Of a stretch of 64,000 nucleotides of DNA, positions 52,349 to 60,799 are shown in pieces. The notes beneath the pieces are model-generated. The model saw only the letters and a list, made by a program, of their open reading frames with translations. It did not search any database and was not told the origin of the DNA. The translations under genes and the position numbers were made by a program. The stretch spans positions 96,841 to 160,840 of the forward strand of contig NZ_BPQJ01000015.1 of assembly GCF_022179185.1 (NCBI RefSeq), in the 5' to 3' direction. Numbering within the stretch: the stretch's first letter is position 1; the number at the start of each line of letters is the position of its first letter. The stretch is from Methylobacterium frigidaeris. GTDB taxonomy: Bacteria; Pseudomonadota; Alphaproteobacteria; Rhizobiales; Beijerinckiaceae.

Positions 52349-52950
52349 CGGGCTGGCTCTCGCGCTGCCCCCTGGTGGCGATCCTGCGCGGCGTGCGGCC
52401 GGACGAGGTCGAGGCCATCGGCGAGGCGCTGGTGGCGGCGGGCGTGGCGATCCTCGAAGTGCCGCTCAACTCGCCCGAACCGATCGAGAGCGTGCGCCGG
52501 CTGGCGGCCCGTCTCGGCGACCGGGCGCTCGTCGGCGCCGGTACGTTCCGCCGCGAGGCCGAGGTCGAGGCGGTGGCCGATGCTGGCGGGCGCCTCCTGG
52601 TCACGCCCCATGCCGATCCGGCCCTGGTGCGCGCCGCCAAAGCCCGCGGCATGGTGGCGATGCCAGGCTTCCTGACCCCGGCCGAGGCGTTCGGGCTGCT
52701 CGATGCCGGGGCCGACGCGCTCAAGCTGTTCCCGGCCGAGGCCGGGGGCCCGCCGATGCTGAAAGCCCTGCGGGCGGTGCTGCCGACGGGCACGCCGCTG
52801 CTCCCGGTCGGCGGCGTCGATGCCCGCAGCCTCCCGGCCTGGCGCGAGGCAGGGGCCAGCGGCTACGGCTGCGGCTCCTCGCTCTATAAGCCCGGCGACA
52901 CGCCGGAGCAGGTCGCCGCCAAGGCGAAGGCCCTGATTGCCGCGCTCTGA
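52339..52950 (+). CDS. dgoA: 2-dehydro-3-deoxy-6-phosphogalactonate aldolase
   Basis: 203 residues, KDPG/KDPGal aldolase family. The Schiff-base lysine is in D-A-L-K-L-F-P-A-E (near 133) and the catalytic glutamate in I-L-E-V-P-L-N-S (near 40); V-G-A-G-T-F and G-G-V complete the TIM-barrel phosphate sites. The L-N-S-P segment (rather than L-R-T) is the feature that separates KDPGal from KDPG aldolases. Cleaves KDPGal to pyruvate and glyceraldehyde-3-phosphate. Translationally coupled to dgoK. Confidence 0.92.
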   Translation: MDVTGWLSRCPLVAILRGVRPDEVEAIGEALVAAGVAILEVPLNSPEPIESVRRLAARLGDRALVGAGTFRREAEVEAVADAGGRLLVTPHADPALVRAAKARGMVAMPGFLTPAEAFGLLDAGADALKLFPAEAGGPPMLKALRAVLPTGTPLLPVGGVDARSLPAWREAGASGYGCGSSLYKPGDTPEQVAAKAKALIAAL

Positions 52951-53056
52951 GCACCGCGGGCGGGCGGCCCCGCACCTCGACCCGGTGCAACTCCCGCTCG
53001 CTCATCAGGCCCCACCCCATGGCGACCTCCCGCGTTCCGCAAAACAGGGGAGCGTG

Positions 53057-53130
53057 CCATTCCTACTTGGCTCAGGTGGGACATTCCGACTTTGCGCCTA
53101 CAAGCGCGATTCGCATAAGGTAGGTTATGG
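53057..53130. mobile_element. Possible IS21-family terminal remnant
   Basis: Two similar words, CATTCCTACTTGGC at 53058 and CATTCCGACTTTGC at 53082, lie 24 bases apart and are followed by GCGCCTACA and a GCATAAGGTAGGTTATGG stretch. Repeated C-A-T-T-C-x-A-C-T-T words with GGTGGGA between them are typical of the multiple terminal repeats of IS21-type elements. No transposase gene is present, so this would be a solo end left by excision or deletion. The remainder of 52951-53230 holds nothing else that I can support. Confidence 0.4.
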
Positions 53131-53230
53131 AACATCGAAGCTGGTCAGGGGCGTCCGGCGTGGGCTGCATCGCGTCCGAAACGCTGGGGTTCCCCTTCTG
53201 ACGGACGCGGACCCCGTGCATCATGGCACC

Positions 53231-53458
53231 ATGACCGACTGTCCCGAACGGGTGATCGCACGCCTCCGCGAACTCCCGCCCGAAACGCAGGACACGATCG
53301 CCTGCGCCATGCCGGTGCGGGTCGATGCCGCGTCGGAGCCGGTCGCTCTCACCCCGGAGGACAAGGCCTCTCTCGCCAGGTCGCTCGAACAGGCCGCCCG
53401 GGGCGGGTTCGCCGGCGACGAGGAGGTCGAAGCGATCCGGGCGAAGCATGGCCTCTGA
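53231..53458 (+). CDS. Small antitoxin-like protein
   Basis: 75 residues. The C-terminal half (L-T-P-E-D-K-A-S-L-A-R-S-L-E-Q-A, then G-F-A-G-D-E-E-V-E-A-I-R-A-K-H-G-L) has the look of RelB/ParD-like antitoxins, where a D/E-E-V-E-A stretch precedes the toxin start. No toxin gene follows; the next frame is a cupin gene that starts 10 bases before this stop. It may be an orphan antitoxin, or a small protein unrelated to toxins. Confidence 0.5.
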   Translation: MTDCPERVIARLRELPPETQDTIACAMPVRVDAASEPVALTPEDKASLARSLEQAARGGFAGDEEVEAIRAKHGL

Positions 53459-53834
53459 TCCCGCGCATCCGCCGACCGCCAACCTCTTCGCCGGCCTGCC
53501 CGCTACACCCGGGGCCGACGAGACCCTCGACATCCTGGCTGAAGGTCCGTGGGCCCGCATCGAGCGGATCGTGTCCACCGGCCAGGCCAGCCCGCCGGGC
53601 TTCTGGTACGACCAGCCCTGGGACGAGTGGGTCGTGCTGCTCACCGGCACGGCCGGCTTGCACCTGCACGGCGAGCCGGAGCCGCGGCAGCTCGTTCCCG
53701 GCGACCACCTGCTGATCCCGGCGCATCTCCGCCATCGCGTCGAGTGGACGGATCCGCACGCACCGACGGTCTGGCTCGCGGTCCATCTTCAGCCGGCGGA
53801 TCAGCCGTCGACCTCGACCGTGAGCCCGTCATAG
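53448..53834 (+). CDS. Cupin-domain protein
   Basis: 128 residues. A single cupin barrel: W-D-E-W-V-V-L-L-T-G-T-A-G-L-H-L-H-G, then L-V-P-G-D-H-L-L-I-P-A-H-L-R-H-R-V-E-W-T. Metal-binding His residues are present in the second motif. Small cupins of this type are often sensors or isomerases; I cannot assign a reaction. It overlaps the antitoxin-like gene by 11 bases and runs tail-to-tail into the MBL gene with a 34-base overlap. Confidence 0.85.
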   Translation: MASDPAHPPTANLFAGLPATPGADETLDILAEGPWARIERIVSTGQASPPGFWYDQPWDEWVVLLTGTAGLHLHGEPEPRQLVPGDHLLIPAHLRHRVEWTDPHAPTVWLAVHLQPADQPSTSTVSPS

Positions 53835-54610
53835 GCCGGCACCACCCCGGGCGGCAGGCGCCGGCTCAAGGCTTCGTAATCGAGGTCGGTGTGGAGATTG
53901 GTCAGGATGGCGCGACGCGGCGCCACCTCCTCGATCAGCGCCAGGGCGTCCGGCACCGAGAAATGGGTCGGATGCGGCGTGTCGCGCAGGGCGTCGATGA
54001 TCAGGAGGTCGAGGTTGCGCAACCGAGCCTTGGCGGCCTCCGGCATGGTGCTGACGTCCGGCGCGTAGGCCGCGTCGGCGAAGCGGAAACCCAGGGCCTT
54101 CTCCTCGGGCCCGTGCTCCATGGCGAAGGCCGTGGCGGTCACCGGCCCGCCCGGGCCCTCGACGGTTACCGGCGCGCCGGTCTCCAGGGCGTGCAGGTCG
54201 AGGATCGGCGGGTAGAGGCTGCCCGGCCGCGAGGTGAAGCAGTAGGCGAAGCGGGCGCGCAGCAGCGCGGAGGTGTCCTCGTCGGCATGGACCGGAATGC
54301 GCCGGCGCATGTGGATCACCAGCGGGCGCACGTCGTCGATGCCGTGGGTGTGGTCGGCATGCGAGTGGGTGAACAGGATGCCGTCGAGGCGCGTCACGCT
54401 GGCGTCGAGGAGCTGCTCGCGCAGGTCCGGCGAGGTGTCGACGAGGAGTGTGGTCGCCTCGCTCTCGGCGTCCCGGCGCTGAACCAGGAGCGAGCAGCGC
54501 CGGCGCCGGTTGCGCGAATCGGCCGGGTCGCAGGCGCCCCAGCCGTAGCCGACCCGCGGCACGCCGCCCGAGGAGCCGCAGCCCAGGATGCGAAGGGTCA
54601 GGGTCGGCAT
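53801..54610 (-). CDS. MBL-fold metallo-hydrolase (PhnP-like)
   Basis: 269 residues. The zinc motif T-H-S-H-A-D-H is at 81-87; L-G-C-G-S-S-G-G-V-P-R-V-G near the start and D-A-L-R and N-L-H-T-D segments complete a PhnP-like phosphodiesterase fold. The family includes cyclic-phosphate and nucleotide phosphodiesterases. It lies directly after metG and tatD on the same strand (13-base gap), the conserved alphaproteobacterial metG-tatD-MBL operon. Confidence 0.93.
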   Translation of the reverse strand: MPTLTLRILGCGSSGGVPRVGYGWGACDPADSRNRRRRCSLLVQRRDAESEATTLLVDTSPDLREQLLDASVTRLDGILFTHSHADHTHGIDDVRPLVIHMRRRIPVHADEDTSALLRARFAYCFTSRPGSLYPPILDLHALETGAPVTVEGPGGPVTATAFAMEHGPEEKALGFRFADAAYAPDVSTMPEAAKARLRNLDLLIIDALRDTPHPTHFSVPDALALIEEVAPRRAILTNLHTDLDYEALSRRLPPGVVPAYDGLTVEVDG

Positions 54611-54623
54611 GTGGTGGAAACCC

Positions 54624-55409
54624 TCAGCGGTGCGCGGCGGCCTTGTCGAACAGGCGGTAGAAGTTGTCGGTGGTGAGGCCTGCGAGGTCGTCGGGGGTCA
54701 TTCCCACGGTCTCGGCCAGCACCCGTGCGGTGTCGGCGACGAAGGCCGGCTCGTTCGGCCGGCCCCGGTGCGGCACGGGCGCCAGATAGGGCGCGTCGGT
54801 CTCGACGAGCAGGCGCTCGCGCGGCACGGCGGTCGCGATCGCCCGGATCTCGTCGGAGTTGCGGAACGTGACGATGCCGGAGAACGACACGTACAGCCCG
54901 AGTTCGACGCCGATTTCGGCGAGGCGCCGCCCCGACGAGAAGCAGTGCAGCACCGCCCGGAACTCGCCGCGGGCCATCTCCTCGATGAGGATCTCCGCCA
55001 CGTCCTCGTCCGCCTCGCGGGCGTGGATGACGAGCGGCAGCCCGCTCTCCCGCGCCGCCGCGATGTGGGTGCGGAAGACCTTTTGCTGCACGTCCCGCGG
55101 CGCGTAGTCGTAGTGGTAGTCGAGCCCCGCCTCGCCGATGCCGATGCAGCGCGGGTGGCGCGACAGGGCGACGATCTCGTCCGCCGGCACGTCCGGCTCC
55201 TCGGCCGCCTGGTGCGGGTGGGTGCCGACCGTGAACAGCACCTCCGGATGCGCCTCGCTCAAACGCCGGTAGGTCTCGAACCGGCGCACCCGGGTCGAGA
55301 TCGTCACCATGCGGTCGATCCCGGCGCTCCTCGCCCGGGCCAGCACCTCGGGCAGCCGCTCGGCGAGGCCGGGCGAGTCGAGGTGGCAGTGGCTGTCGAC
55401 CAGGCTCAC
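54624..55409 (-). CDS. tatD: TatD-family hydrolase (metal-dependent DNase)
   Basis: 261 residues. N-terminal V-D-S-H-C-H-L-D, then G-T-H-P-H-Q, G-E-A-G-L-D-Y-H-Y, V-I-H-A-R-E-A, H-C-F-S-S-G and E-T-D-A-P-Y-L-A-P are the TatD metal-site motifs. TatD proteins are TIM-barrel 3'-5' exonucleases. The GTG at 55409 overlaps the metG stop (GTGA). The long frame to 56630 is antisense-shadow only. Confidence 0.94.
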   Translation of the reverse strand: MSLVDSHCHLDSPGLAERLPEVLARARSAGIDRMVTISTRVRRFETYRRLSEAHPEVLFTVGTHPHQAAEEPDVPADEIVALSRHPRCIGIGEAGLDYHYDYAPRDVQQKVFRTHIAAARESGLPLVIHAREADEDVAEILIEEMARGEFRAVLHCFSSGRRLAEIGVELGLYVSFSGIVTFRNSDEIRAIATAVPRERLLVETDAPYLAPVPHRGRPNEPAFVADTARVLAETVGMTPDDLAGLTTDNFYRLFDKAAAHR

Positions 55410-56953
55410 GCCTCGGGCTCCACGTAGCGCGGGAAGATCGGGCTCGGCGCCGGCAGGGCCGTGCCGGGCACGAGCCGGTGGTCCGCACCGACATCGGCGA
55501 GGCTGCGCGCCTCGGGCACCACCGCCAGGAGGTCGAGGAGCCGGGCGGCGGCGCTCGGGATGAAGGGCTGGACCAGGATGCCGACCGCCCGCAGCACCTC
55601 GGCGGTGGTGTACAGCACCGCCTCCATCCGCGCCGGGTCGGTCTTGCGCAGGGTCCAGGGCTCCTGGCCGGCGAAATAGCGGTTGGCCTCCGCCACCACG
55701 GCCCAGATCTCGGCCAGCACCGCGTGCAGGGCGAGATCCTGCATCAGCCCCCTCGCCTTCTCCGGCAGTGCGTCGGCGAGCGCGAGCAGCGCCCGGTCGG
55801 CCGCCGACGGCTCGCCCGCCTTCGGAACCTGGCCGCCGCAATTGCGGGCGATCATGGTCAGCGAGCGCTGGGCGAGGTTGCCGAGATCGTTGGCGAGGTC
55901 GGCGTTGAGGCGGTTGACGATCGCCTCGTGCGAGTAGCTGCCGTCCTGGCCGAACGGCACCTCGCGCAGCACGAAGTAGCGCAGCGGATCGACGCCGTAG
56001 GTGTCGGCGAGGCCCACCGGATCGACGACGTTGCCGACCGACTTCGACATCTTCTCCCCCTTGTTGAGGAGGAAGCCGTGGCCGAAGACGCGCTCGGGGA
56101 CCGGCAGCCCGGCCGACATCAGGAAGGCCGGCCAGTACACCGCGTGGAAGCGGATGATGTCCTTGCCGATGACGTGGAGGTCGGCCGGCCAGTGGCGCCA
56201 GCGCGGGTCGGCCTCGTCCGGGAAGCCACAGGAGGTGATGTAGTTCGTGAGCGCGTCGACCCAGACGTACATCACGTGGGCCGGATTGCCCGGCACCGGC
56301 ACGCCCCAGTCGAAGGTGGTGCGGCTGACCGACAGATCCTGCAGGCCGGAGCGGACGAAGCTCACCACCTCGTTGCGCCGCGTGTCCGGGCCGATGAAGT
56401 CCGGATGGGACTCGTAATGGGCGAGCAGGCGCTCGGCATAGGCCGAGAGCCGGAAGAAGTAGCTCTCCTCCTCGACCCACTCGACGGGCGTTCCGGTCTT
56501 CTCCGCCCGGCGACTGCCGTCGAGCGCCGTGACCAGCTCGGATTCGTCGTAATAGGCCTCGTCGCGGACCGAGTACCAGCCGGCATACTTGGCGAGATAG
56601 ATGTCGCCGTTCTCCTCCATCCGGCGCCACAGCGCCTGCGAGGAGGCGATGTGGTCGGCGTCGGTGGTGCGGATGAAGCGGTCGAACGAGCAGTCGAGCC
56701 GCTCGGCCATGGCGCGGAAGCGCGGCGCCATGTCGTCGACGAAGGCGCGGGGGCTGATCCCGGCCTTGGTCGCGGTCTGCTGGATCTTGAGCCCGTGCTC
56801 GTCGGTGCCGGTGGTGAAGAACACGTCGAAGCCGTCGAGCCGCTTGAAGCGCGCGATGGCGTCGGCGGCGATCACCTCGTAGGCGTGCCCGATATGCGGC
56901 ACCCCGTTGGGGTACGAGATGGCGGTGGTGATGAAGTACGGCTCGCCCGCCAC
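55406..56953 (-). CDS. metG: Methionyl-tRNA synthetase
   Basis: 515 residues, the short class I form without a C-terminal tRNA-binding domain. The HIGH motif is at residues 20-23 and K-M-S-K-S near 310; the A-F-V-D-D-M-A and D-E-H-G segments fit the connective domain without zinc knuckles. It charges tRNA-Met. In many alphaproteobacteria tmk-holB precede metG; here the upstream gene is a glycoside hydrolase. Confidence 0.96.
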   Translation of the reverse strand: MAGEPYFITTAISYPNGVPHIGHAYEVIAADAIARFKRLDGFDVFFTTGTDEHGLKIQQTATKAGISPRAFVDDMAPRFRAMAERLDCSFDRFIRTTDADHIASSQALWRRMEENGDIYLAKYAGWYSVRDEAYYDESELVTALDGSRRAEKTGTPVEWVEEESYFFRLSAYAERLLAHYESHPDFIGPDTRRNEVVSFVRSGLQDLSVSRTTFDWGVPVPGNPAHVMYVWVDALTNYITSCGFPDEADPRWRHWPADLHVIGKDIIRFHAVYWPAFLMSAGLPVPERVFGHGFLLNKGEKMSKSVGNVVDPVGLADTYGVDPLRYFVLREVPFGQDGSYSHEAIVNRLNADLANDLGNLAQRSLTMIARNCGGQVPKAGEPSAADRALLALADALPEKARGLMQDLALHAVLAEIWAVVAEANRYFAGQEPWTLRKTDPARMEAVLYTTAEVLRAVGILVQPFIPSAAARLLDLLAVVPEARSLADVGADHRLVPGTALPAPSPIFPRYVEPEA

Positions 56954-57071
56954 GACAGGTTTCCCGGATTTGGCTTCGGATCGGTCGGAGCGCCCACGGG
57001 CGCGCCCATCCGAGCCTTAGAGCAAATTCGGGCAGCGGTGCCCACCCCTCCGGATGCGTTTCCGCCGCTGC

Positions 57072-58934
57072 TCACGCCCCCACCGCCCATTGGCACGGCT
57101 CGTCGGTGCGCGCTTCCCGGTGCAGCGCCGCCCGGTCGAGCCGGACCGCGTGGTTGATGATCGCCATGTGGGTGAAGCCCTGCGGGACGTTGCCGCGCTG
57201 CTCGCCGGACGCGGCGTCGATCTCCTCGGCGAACAGCCCGAGGTCGTTGCCGCGGGTCAAGAGGCGCGCGAACAGGGGCTCGGCCTCGTGCGTACGCCCG
57301 GCCAGCGCCAGGCAGCCGACGCGCCAGAAGGCGCAGGCCGCGAAAGTCGCCTCCGGGTGCTCGAAGCCGTCGCCGTTGCGGTAGCGGTATATCAGGTCGC
57401 CGTCGCCGAGCCCGGCGCTCACCGCTTCGAGCGTCGCGGCGACCCGGGGCGAATGGGCGTCGAAGGCGCCGAACAGAACCGTGCGCAGGACCGCCGCGTC
57501 GAGGTCGTCCGAGCCGTAAGACTGGGTGTAGGCCCCGACCCGCTCGCTCCAGCCCTTCTCGTGGTACTCGGCACGGATCTCGGCCGCGACCCTGCGCCAT
57601 TCCTCGACCCGATCCGGGCTCGCCACGTCCACGGCCTGCGCGATCTGCACCGCCCGGTCGAGGGCGACCCAGAGCATGCCCTTGGTGTGCAGGATCTGGC
57701 GCGTCTCGTCGCGCAACTCCCAGATGCCGTGGTCGGGGGCGTGGCGGCAGCGGATGACGTGGTCGGTGAGGTGCCCCAGCGCCTCCGGCAGGTGGTCGTT
57801 GACCTTGACCGGCGGGTCGTAGCCGACGGCGTCCAGGAAGGCGTGGAGCGCCACCAGGAACTCGCCATAGATGTCGTACTGGTGCTGGCCGGAGGCCGCG
57901 TTGCCGATCCGCACCGGTCCGACCCCGCGCCAGCCGCGCAGGTGATCGAGGATCTCCTCCTCCGGCACGCGCCCGTTGATGCCGTACATCAGCTTGAGGT
58001 CGCGGCCGCGGGTCTGGTCGGCGTCGCGCAGGAAGCGCAGGAACTCCGCCGCCTCGCGTACGTAGCCGAGATTGACGAAGGCCGTGACGGTGAAGCTCGC
58101 GTCCCGCATCCAGACGTAGCGGTAATCGAAGTTGCGGGTGCCCGGCACCGCCTCCGGCAGGCTGGTGGTGGCGGCCGCGATGATCCCGCCCGAGGGCGCG
58201 TGGGTCAGAAGCTTCAGCACCAGGGCGCTGCGCAGCACGCTGTCCCGGTGCGGCCCGTCATAGGTGCAGCGACCGGACCATTCCTCCCAGTAGTCATGCG
58301 TCGCCGACAGGCTCTCCTCGGCGCGACCGACATCGCCGTCGTCGTCCTCCCGGTGGGCGAGGACCAGCGACGCCCCCTCCCCGGCCCTCAGGGAGAACGC
58401 CGCCTCGACCCGGTCGCCGGTGATGGCGAGCGGCACCGAGGCCGCGACGCGCACGCCTTCCGCAGCGCCGAGACGCCGGCACAGGACCGTCCCGTTCGCC
58501 TCGGACTCAAGGGCGGCGCCGTCGCGGGCGTAGTCGAAGGTCGGGCGCACGCGGAACCGCCCCGTCACCGTGCCGGCCTCGCAAGTGAGGAGGCGCACGA
58601 TCCGGCCGCGCGGATCGCCGTCCGGTCCCTCCTCCGGTACCGCCTCCAGGGGATGGATCGGCATGAAGTCGGTGAGCCGCGCGGTGCCGGTCGCGGTGAC
58701 GAAGGTGGTCTCCAGGATGCAGGTGCCGGGTCGGTAGCGGCGATGCGTCTCGGAGAGGCCGTCGAGGACGAGGTCGCAGAAGCCGCCCTTGTCCTCGTCG
58801 AGGAGGCGCAGGAACGTGGCTGGGCTGTCGTGGCAGGGCCAGCACAGCCAGTCGATCGATCCGTCCCGGGCGACGAGCGCCGTCGTGCAAGTATCGCCGA
58901 TGACGGCGTAGTCCTCGATCGGCCGGTCCGTCAC
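57072..58934 (-). CDS. GH15-family glycoside hydrolase (glucoamylase/trehalase-type)
   Basis: 620 residues. Starts with the family N-terminus (I-E-D-Y-A-V-I-G-D-T, A-L-V-A-R-D-G-S-I-D-W-L-C-W-P). The C-terminal (alpha/alpha)6 domain includes N-F-D-Y-R-Y-V-W-M-R-D-A-S-F-T, Q-Y-D-I-Y-G-E-F and W-E-L-R-D. Members hydrolyse alpha-glucosides such as glucan ends or trehalose. Upstream of metG on the same strand with a 118-base gap. Together with the GH63 and debranching enzymes 14-16 kb away it suggests glucan/trehalose turnover. Confidence 0.9.
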   Translation of the reverse strand: MTDRPIEDYAVIGDTCTTALVARDGSIDWLCWPCHDSPATFLRLLDEDKGGFCDLVLDGLSETHRRYRPGTCILETTFVTATGTARLTDFMPIHPLEAVPEEGPDGDPRGRIVRLLTCEAGTVTGRFRVRPTFDYARDGAALESEANGTVLCRRLGAAEGVRVAASVPLAITGDRVEAAFSLRAGEGASLVLAHREDDDGDVGRAEESLSATHDYWEEWSGRCTYDGPHRDSVLRSALVLKLLTHAPSGGIIAAATTSLPEAVPGTRNFDYRYVWMRDASFTVTAFVNLGYVREAAEFLRFLRDADQTRGRDLKLMYGINGRVPEEEILDHLRGWRGVGPVRIGNAASGQHQYDIYGEFLVALHAFLDAVGYDPPVKVNDHLPEALGHLTDHVIRCRHAPDHGIWELRDETRQILHTKGMLWVALDRAVQIAQAVDVASPDRVEEWRRVAAEIRAEYHEKGWSERVGAYTQSYGSDDLDAAVLRTVLFGAFDAHSPRVAATLEAVSAGLGDGDLIYRYRNGDGFEHPEATFAACAFWRVGCLALAGRTHEAEPLFARLLTRGNDLGLFAEEIDAASGEQRGNVPQGFTHMAIINHAVRLDRAALHREARTDEPCQWAVGA

Positions 58935-59039
58935 GTCGCCTCGCTGTCAACACAAGTTAAAGCGCGGGGGTAACGTACCGTCCGGTGGCGCGGTTTCGGG
59001 GCGCGACGGTTTGCGCCGCACCATCAGGTCCCCTGGAGG

Positions 59040-60692
59040 TCAGGCCGCGGAGACCCGGTCCACGAAGTCGTGAATGGTGCCGCGCAGGCGCGCCGTCTCG
59101 GCATGCACGGCGGCGGCAGCCTCTCCGACCCCGGCGATCGCCGCCACGGTGCCGCGCAGGCCCGTCGCCGTCCCGTCGATGCCACGGTCGGTCTCGGCGG
59201 TGAGGCCGGCGGCGGCCTCGGCACTCCGGCCGATCTGGTCGGCGGCCCGGTGCTGCTCGGCGATGGCGCGGGAGGTCTCCCCGGCGATGGCCTCGATCGC
59301 GTCGACGGCGCCGCCGATGCCGCGGATCACCGCGACGGCGCCCGCGGTGGCGGACTGGATGCCGGCGACCTGGCGGGTGATCTCCTCTGTGGCTCTCGCG
59401 GTCTGGCCGGCGAGTTCCTTGACCTCCGCCGCCACCACCGCGAAGCCGCGGCCGGCCTCGCCGGCCCGGGCCGCCTCGATCGTGGCGTTGAGCGCCAGAA
59501 GATTGGTCTGGCCGGCGACGCCCGCGATCATCGCCACCACATCGCCGATCCGCTGCGCCGCCCCGGCGAGGCCCGCCACGGCGCCGTCGGCGGCGCTCAC
59601 CTGTGCGTTCGCCTGGGCCACCCGCTGGACCGTCTCGTCGGTCTGCCGGCCCACCGCCGCTACCGCCCGGGTCAGGGCGGACGCCGACTGCGCCACGCCC
59701 TCGACATGGGTCCGGGTCCGCTCCGAGGTGCCGGCAGCGCCCGAGGCCTGGCGCTCCATGTCGCGGGTCACGGTGCTGAGCCGGTCGGCCGATCCCGCCA
59801 TGGTGGCGACCGTGGCGTCGACCTGATCGAGGGCGGCCAGCACCCCTGCCTCGAAGGTGCGGATATGCGCCTCGACCCGGCGCCCGCGCTCCACGAGCAG
59901 GTCCTGCTCGGCGTTGGAGGCGGCGAGTGCGGCCCGCTCGACCATGCCGTCGCGGAATCCCGCCACCGCCCGGGCCACGGCGCCGACCTCGTCGCGGCGC
60001 TCCAGCCCGACGAACCGCACCGCGAGGTCGCCGGCCGCCAGCCGATCGGCATCGGCGACGAGGCGCACCAGCGGGCGCGACACGCTGCGGGCGATCACCA
60101 GGGCCGCGCCGAATCCGGCTGCCGCCAGCACGGCGCCGGCGAGGAGCATCAGGGTCAGTTCGCGTTCGAGATCGGCCCTGGTGGCGGCGGCCCGCATCTC
60201 CGCGTCCTGGCCAGCGGCGCTGCGCACGGCGTCGAGGCCGGCCCGCAGGGTGGCGCTACGCCGGTTCATCGCCTCCTGGGTCGGGATCTCGCGCGACCGG
60301 GCCAAGCCGAGCAGGACCTCGGCATCGCGCTGCCAGCGTGCCGTCTCGGTCCGGGCAGCCCGCACCAGGGCGCCGACCTCCTCCGACTGCACCGTCGCGC
60401 CGAGGCGGTCGAGGGCAGCGGCGAGGCCCGCGGTCTCGGCCCGGAAGCCGGCCTCGATCGTCCCGTGGTCGAGGAAATCGGTCATCGCCAGGACGCGCGC
60501 GAGGATCCGCTCGGCACGCGCGAAGCGCATCCGCGCCTCCTCGCCCGCGGCTCCGGAGGCGAGGCTGAGGCCCGTGACGGTGCCGAGGCGGCCGACGGCG
60601 GCGATGCCCTGCCAGCCGACGAGGCCCGCCAGCACGCCGCCGGCGACGAGGAAGCCGAGGAGCGGCAGGAGGAGCTTGGTTCTGATCGACAT
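59040..60692 (-). CDS. Methyl-accepting chemotaxis protein
   Basis: 550 residues. Membrane helix 1 (about 7-27), a periplasmic four-helix-bundle-like input domain (about 30-180), helix 2 (about 185-207), HAMP (about 208-260, R-S-V-S-R-P-L), and the signalling domain with the hairpin-tip region I-A-G-V-A-G-Q-T-N-L-L-A-L-N-A-T-I-E-A-A and V-A-A-E-V-K-E-L-A. It senses an external ligand and controls CheA; the ligand is unknown. ATG 60692 is the natural start; the open frame beyond it overlaps no gene but lacks homology. Confidence 0.93.
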   Translation of the reverse strand: MSIRTKLLLPLLGFLVAGGVLAGLVGWQGIAAVGRLGTVTGLSLASGAAGEEARMRFARAERILARVLAMTDFLDHGTIEAGFRAETAGLAAALDRLGATVQSEEVGALVRAARTETARWQRDAEVLLGLARSREIPTQEAMNRRSATLRAGLDAVRSAAGQDAEMRAAATRADLERELTLMLLAGAVLAAAGFGAALVIARSVSRPLVRLVADADRLAAGDLAVRFVGLERRDEVGAVARAVAGFRDGMVERAALAASNAEQDLLVERGRRVEAHIRTFEAGVLAALDQVDATVATMAGSADRLSTVTRDMERQASGAAGTSERTRTHVEGVAQSASALTRAVAAVGRQTDETVQRVAQANAQVSAADGAVAGLAGAAQRIGDVVAMIAGVAGQTNLLALNATIEAARAGEAGRGFAVVAAEVKELAGQTARATEEITRQVAGIQSATAGAVAVIRGIGGAVDAIEAIAGETSRAIAEQHRAADQIGRSAEAAAGLTAETDRGIDGTATGLRGTVAAIAGVGEAAAAVHAETARLRGTIHDFVDRVSAA

Positions 60693-60799
60693 CGCGGGGA
60701 TCCGGGAGGCGGCGCGGGGCTCGGTGCAGCTCACGACGCTCTCGCTGCGGCGCCGCCGCTGCGAGCGGCAACGGCGCGTGGGCGTCGAGTAGGGGACGC

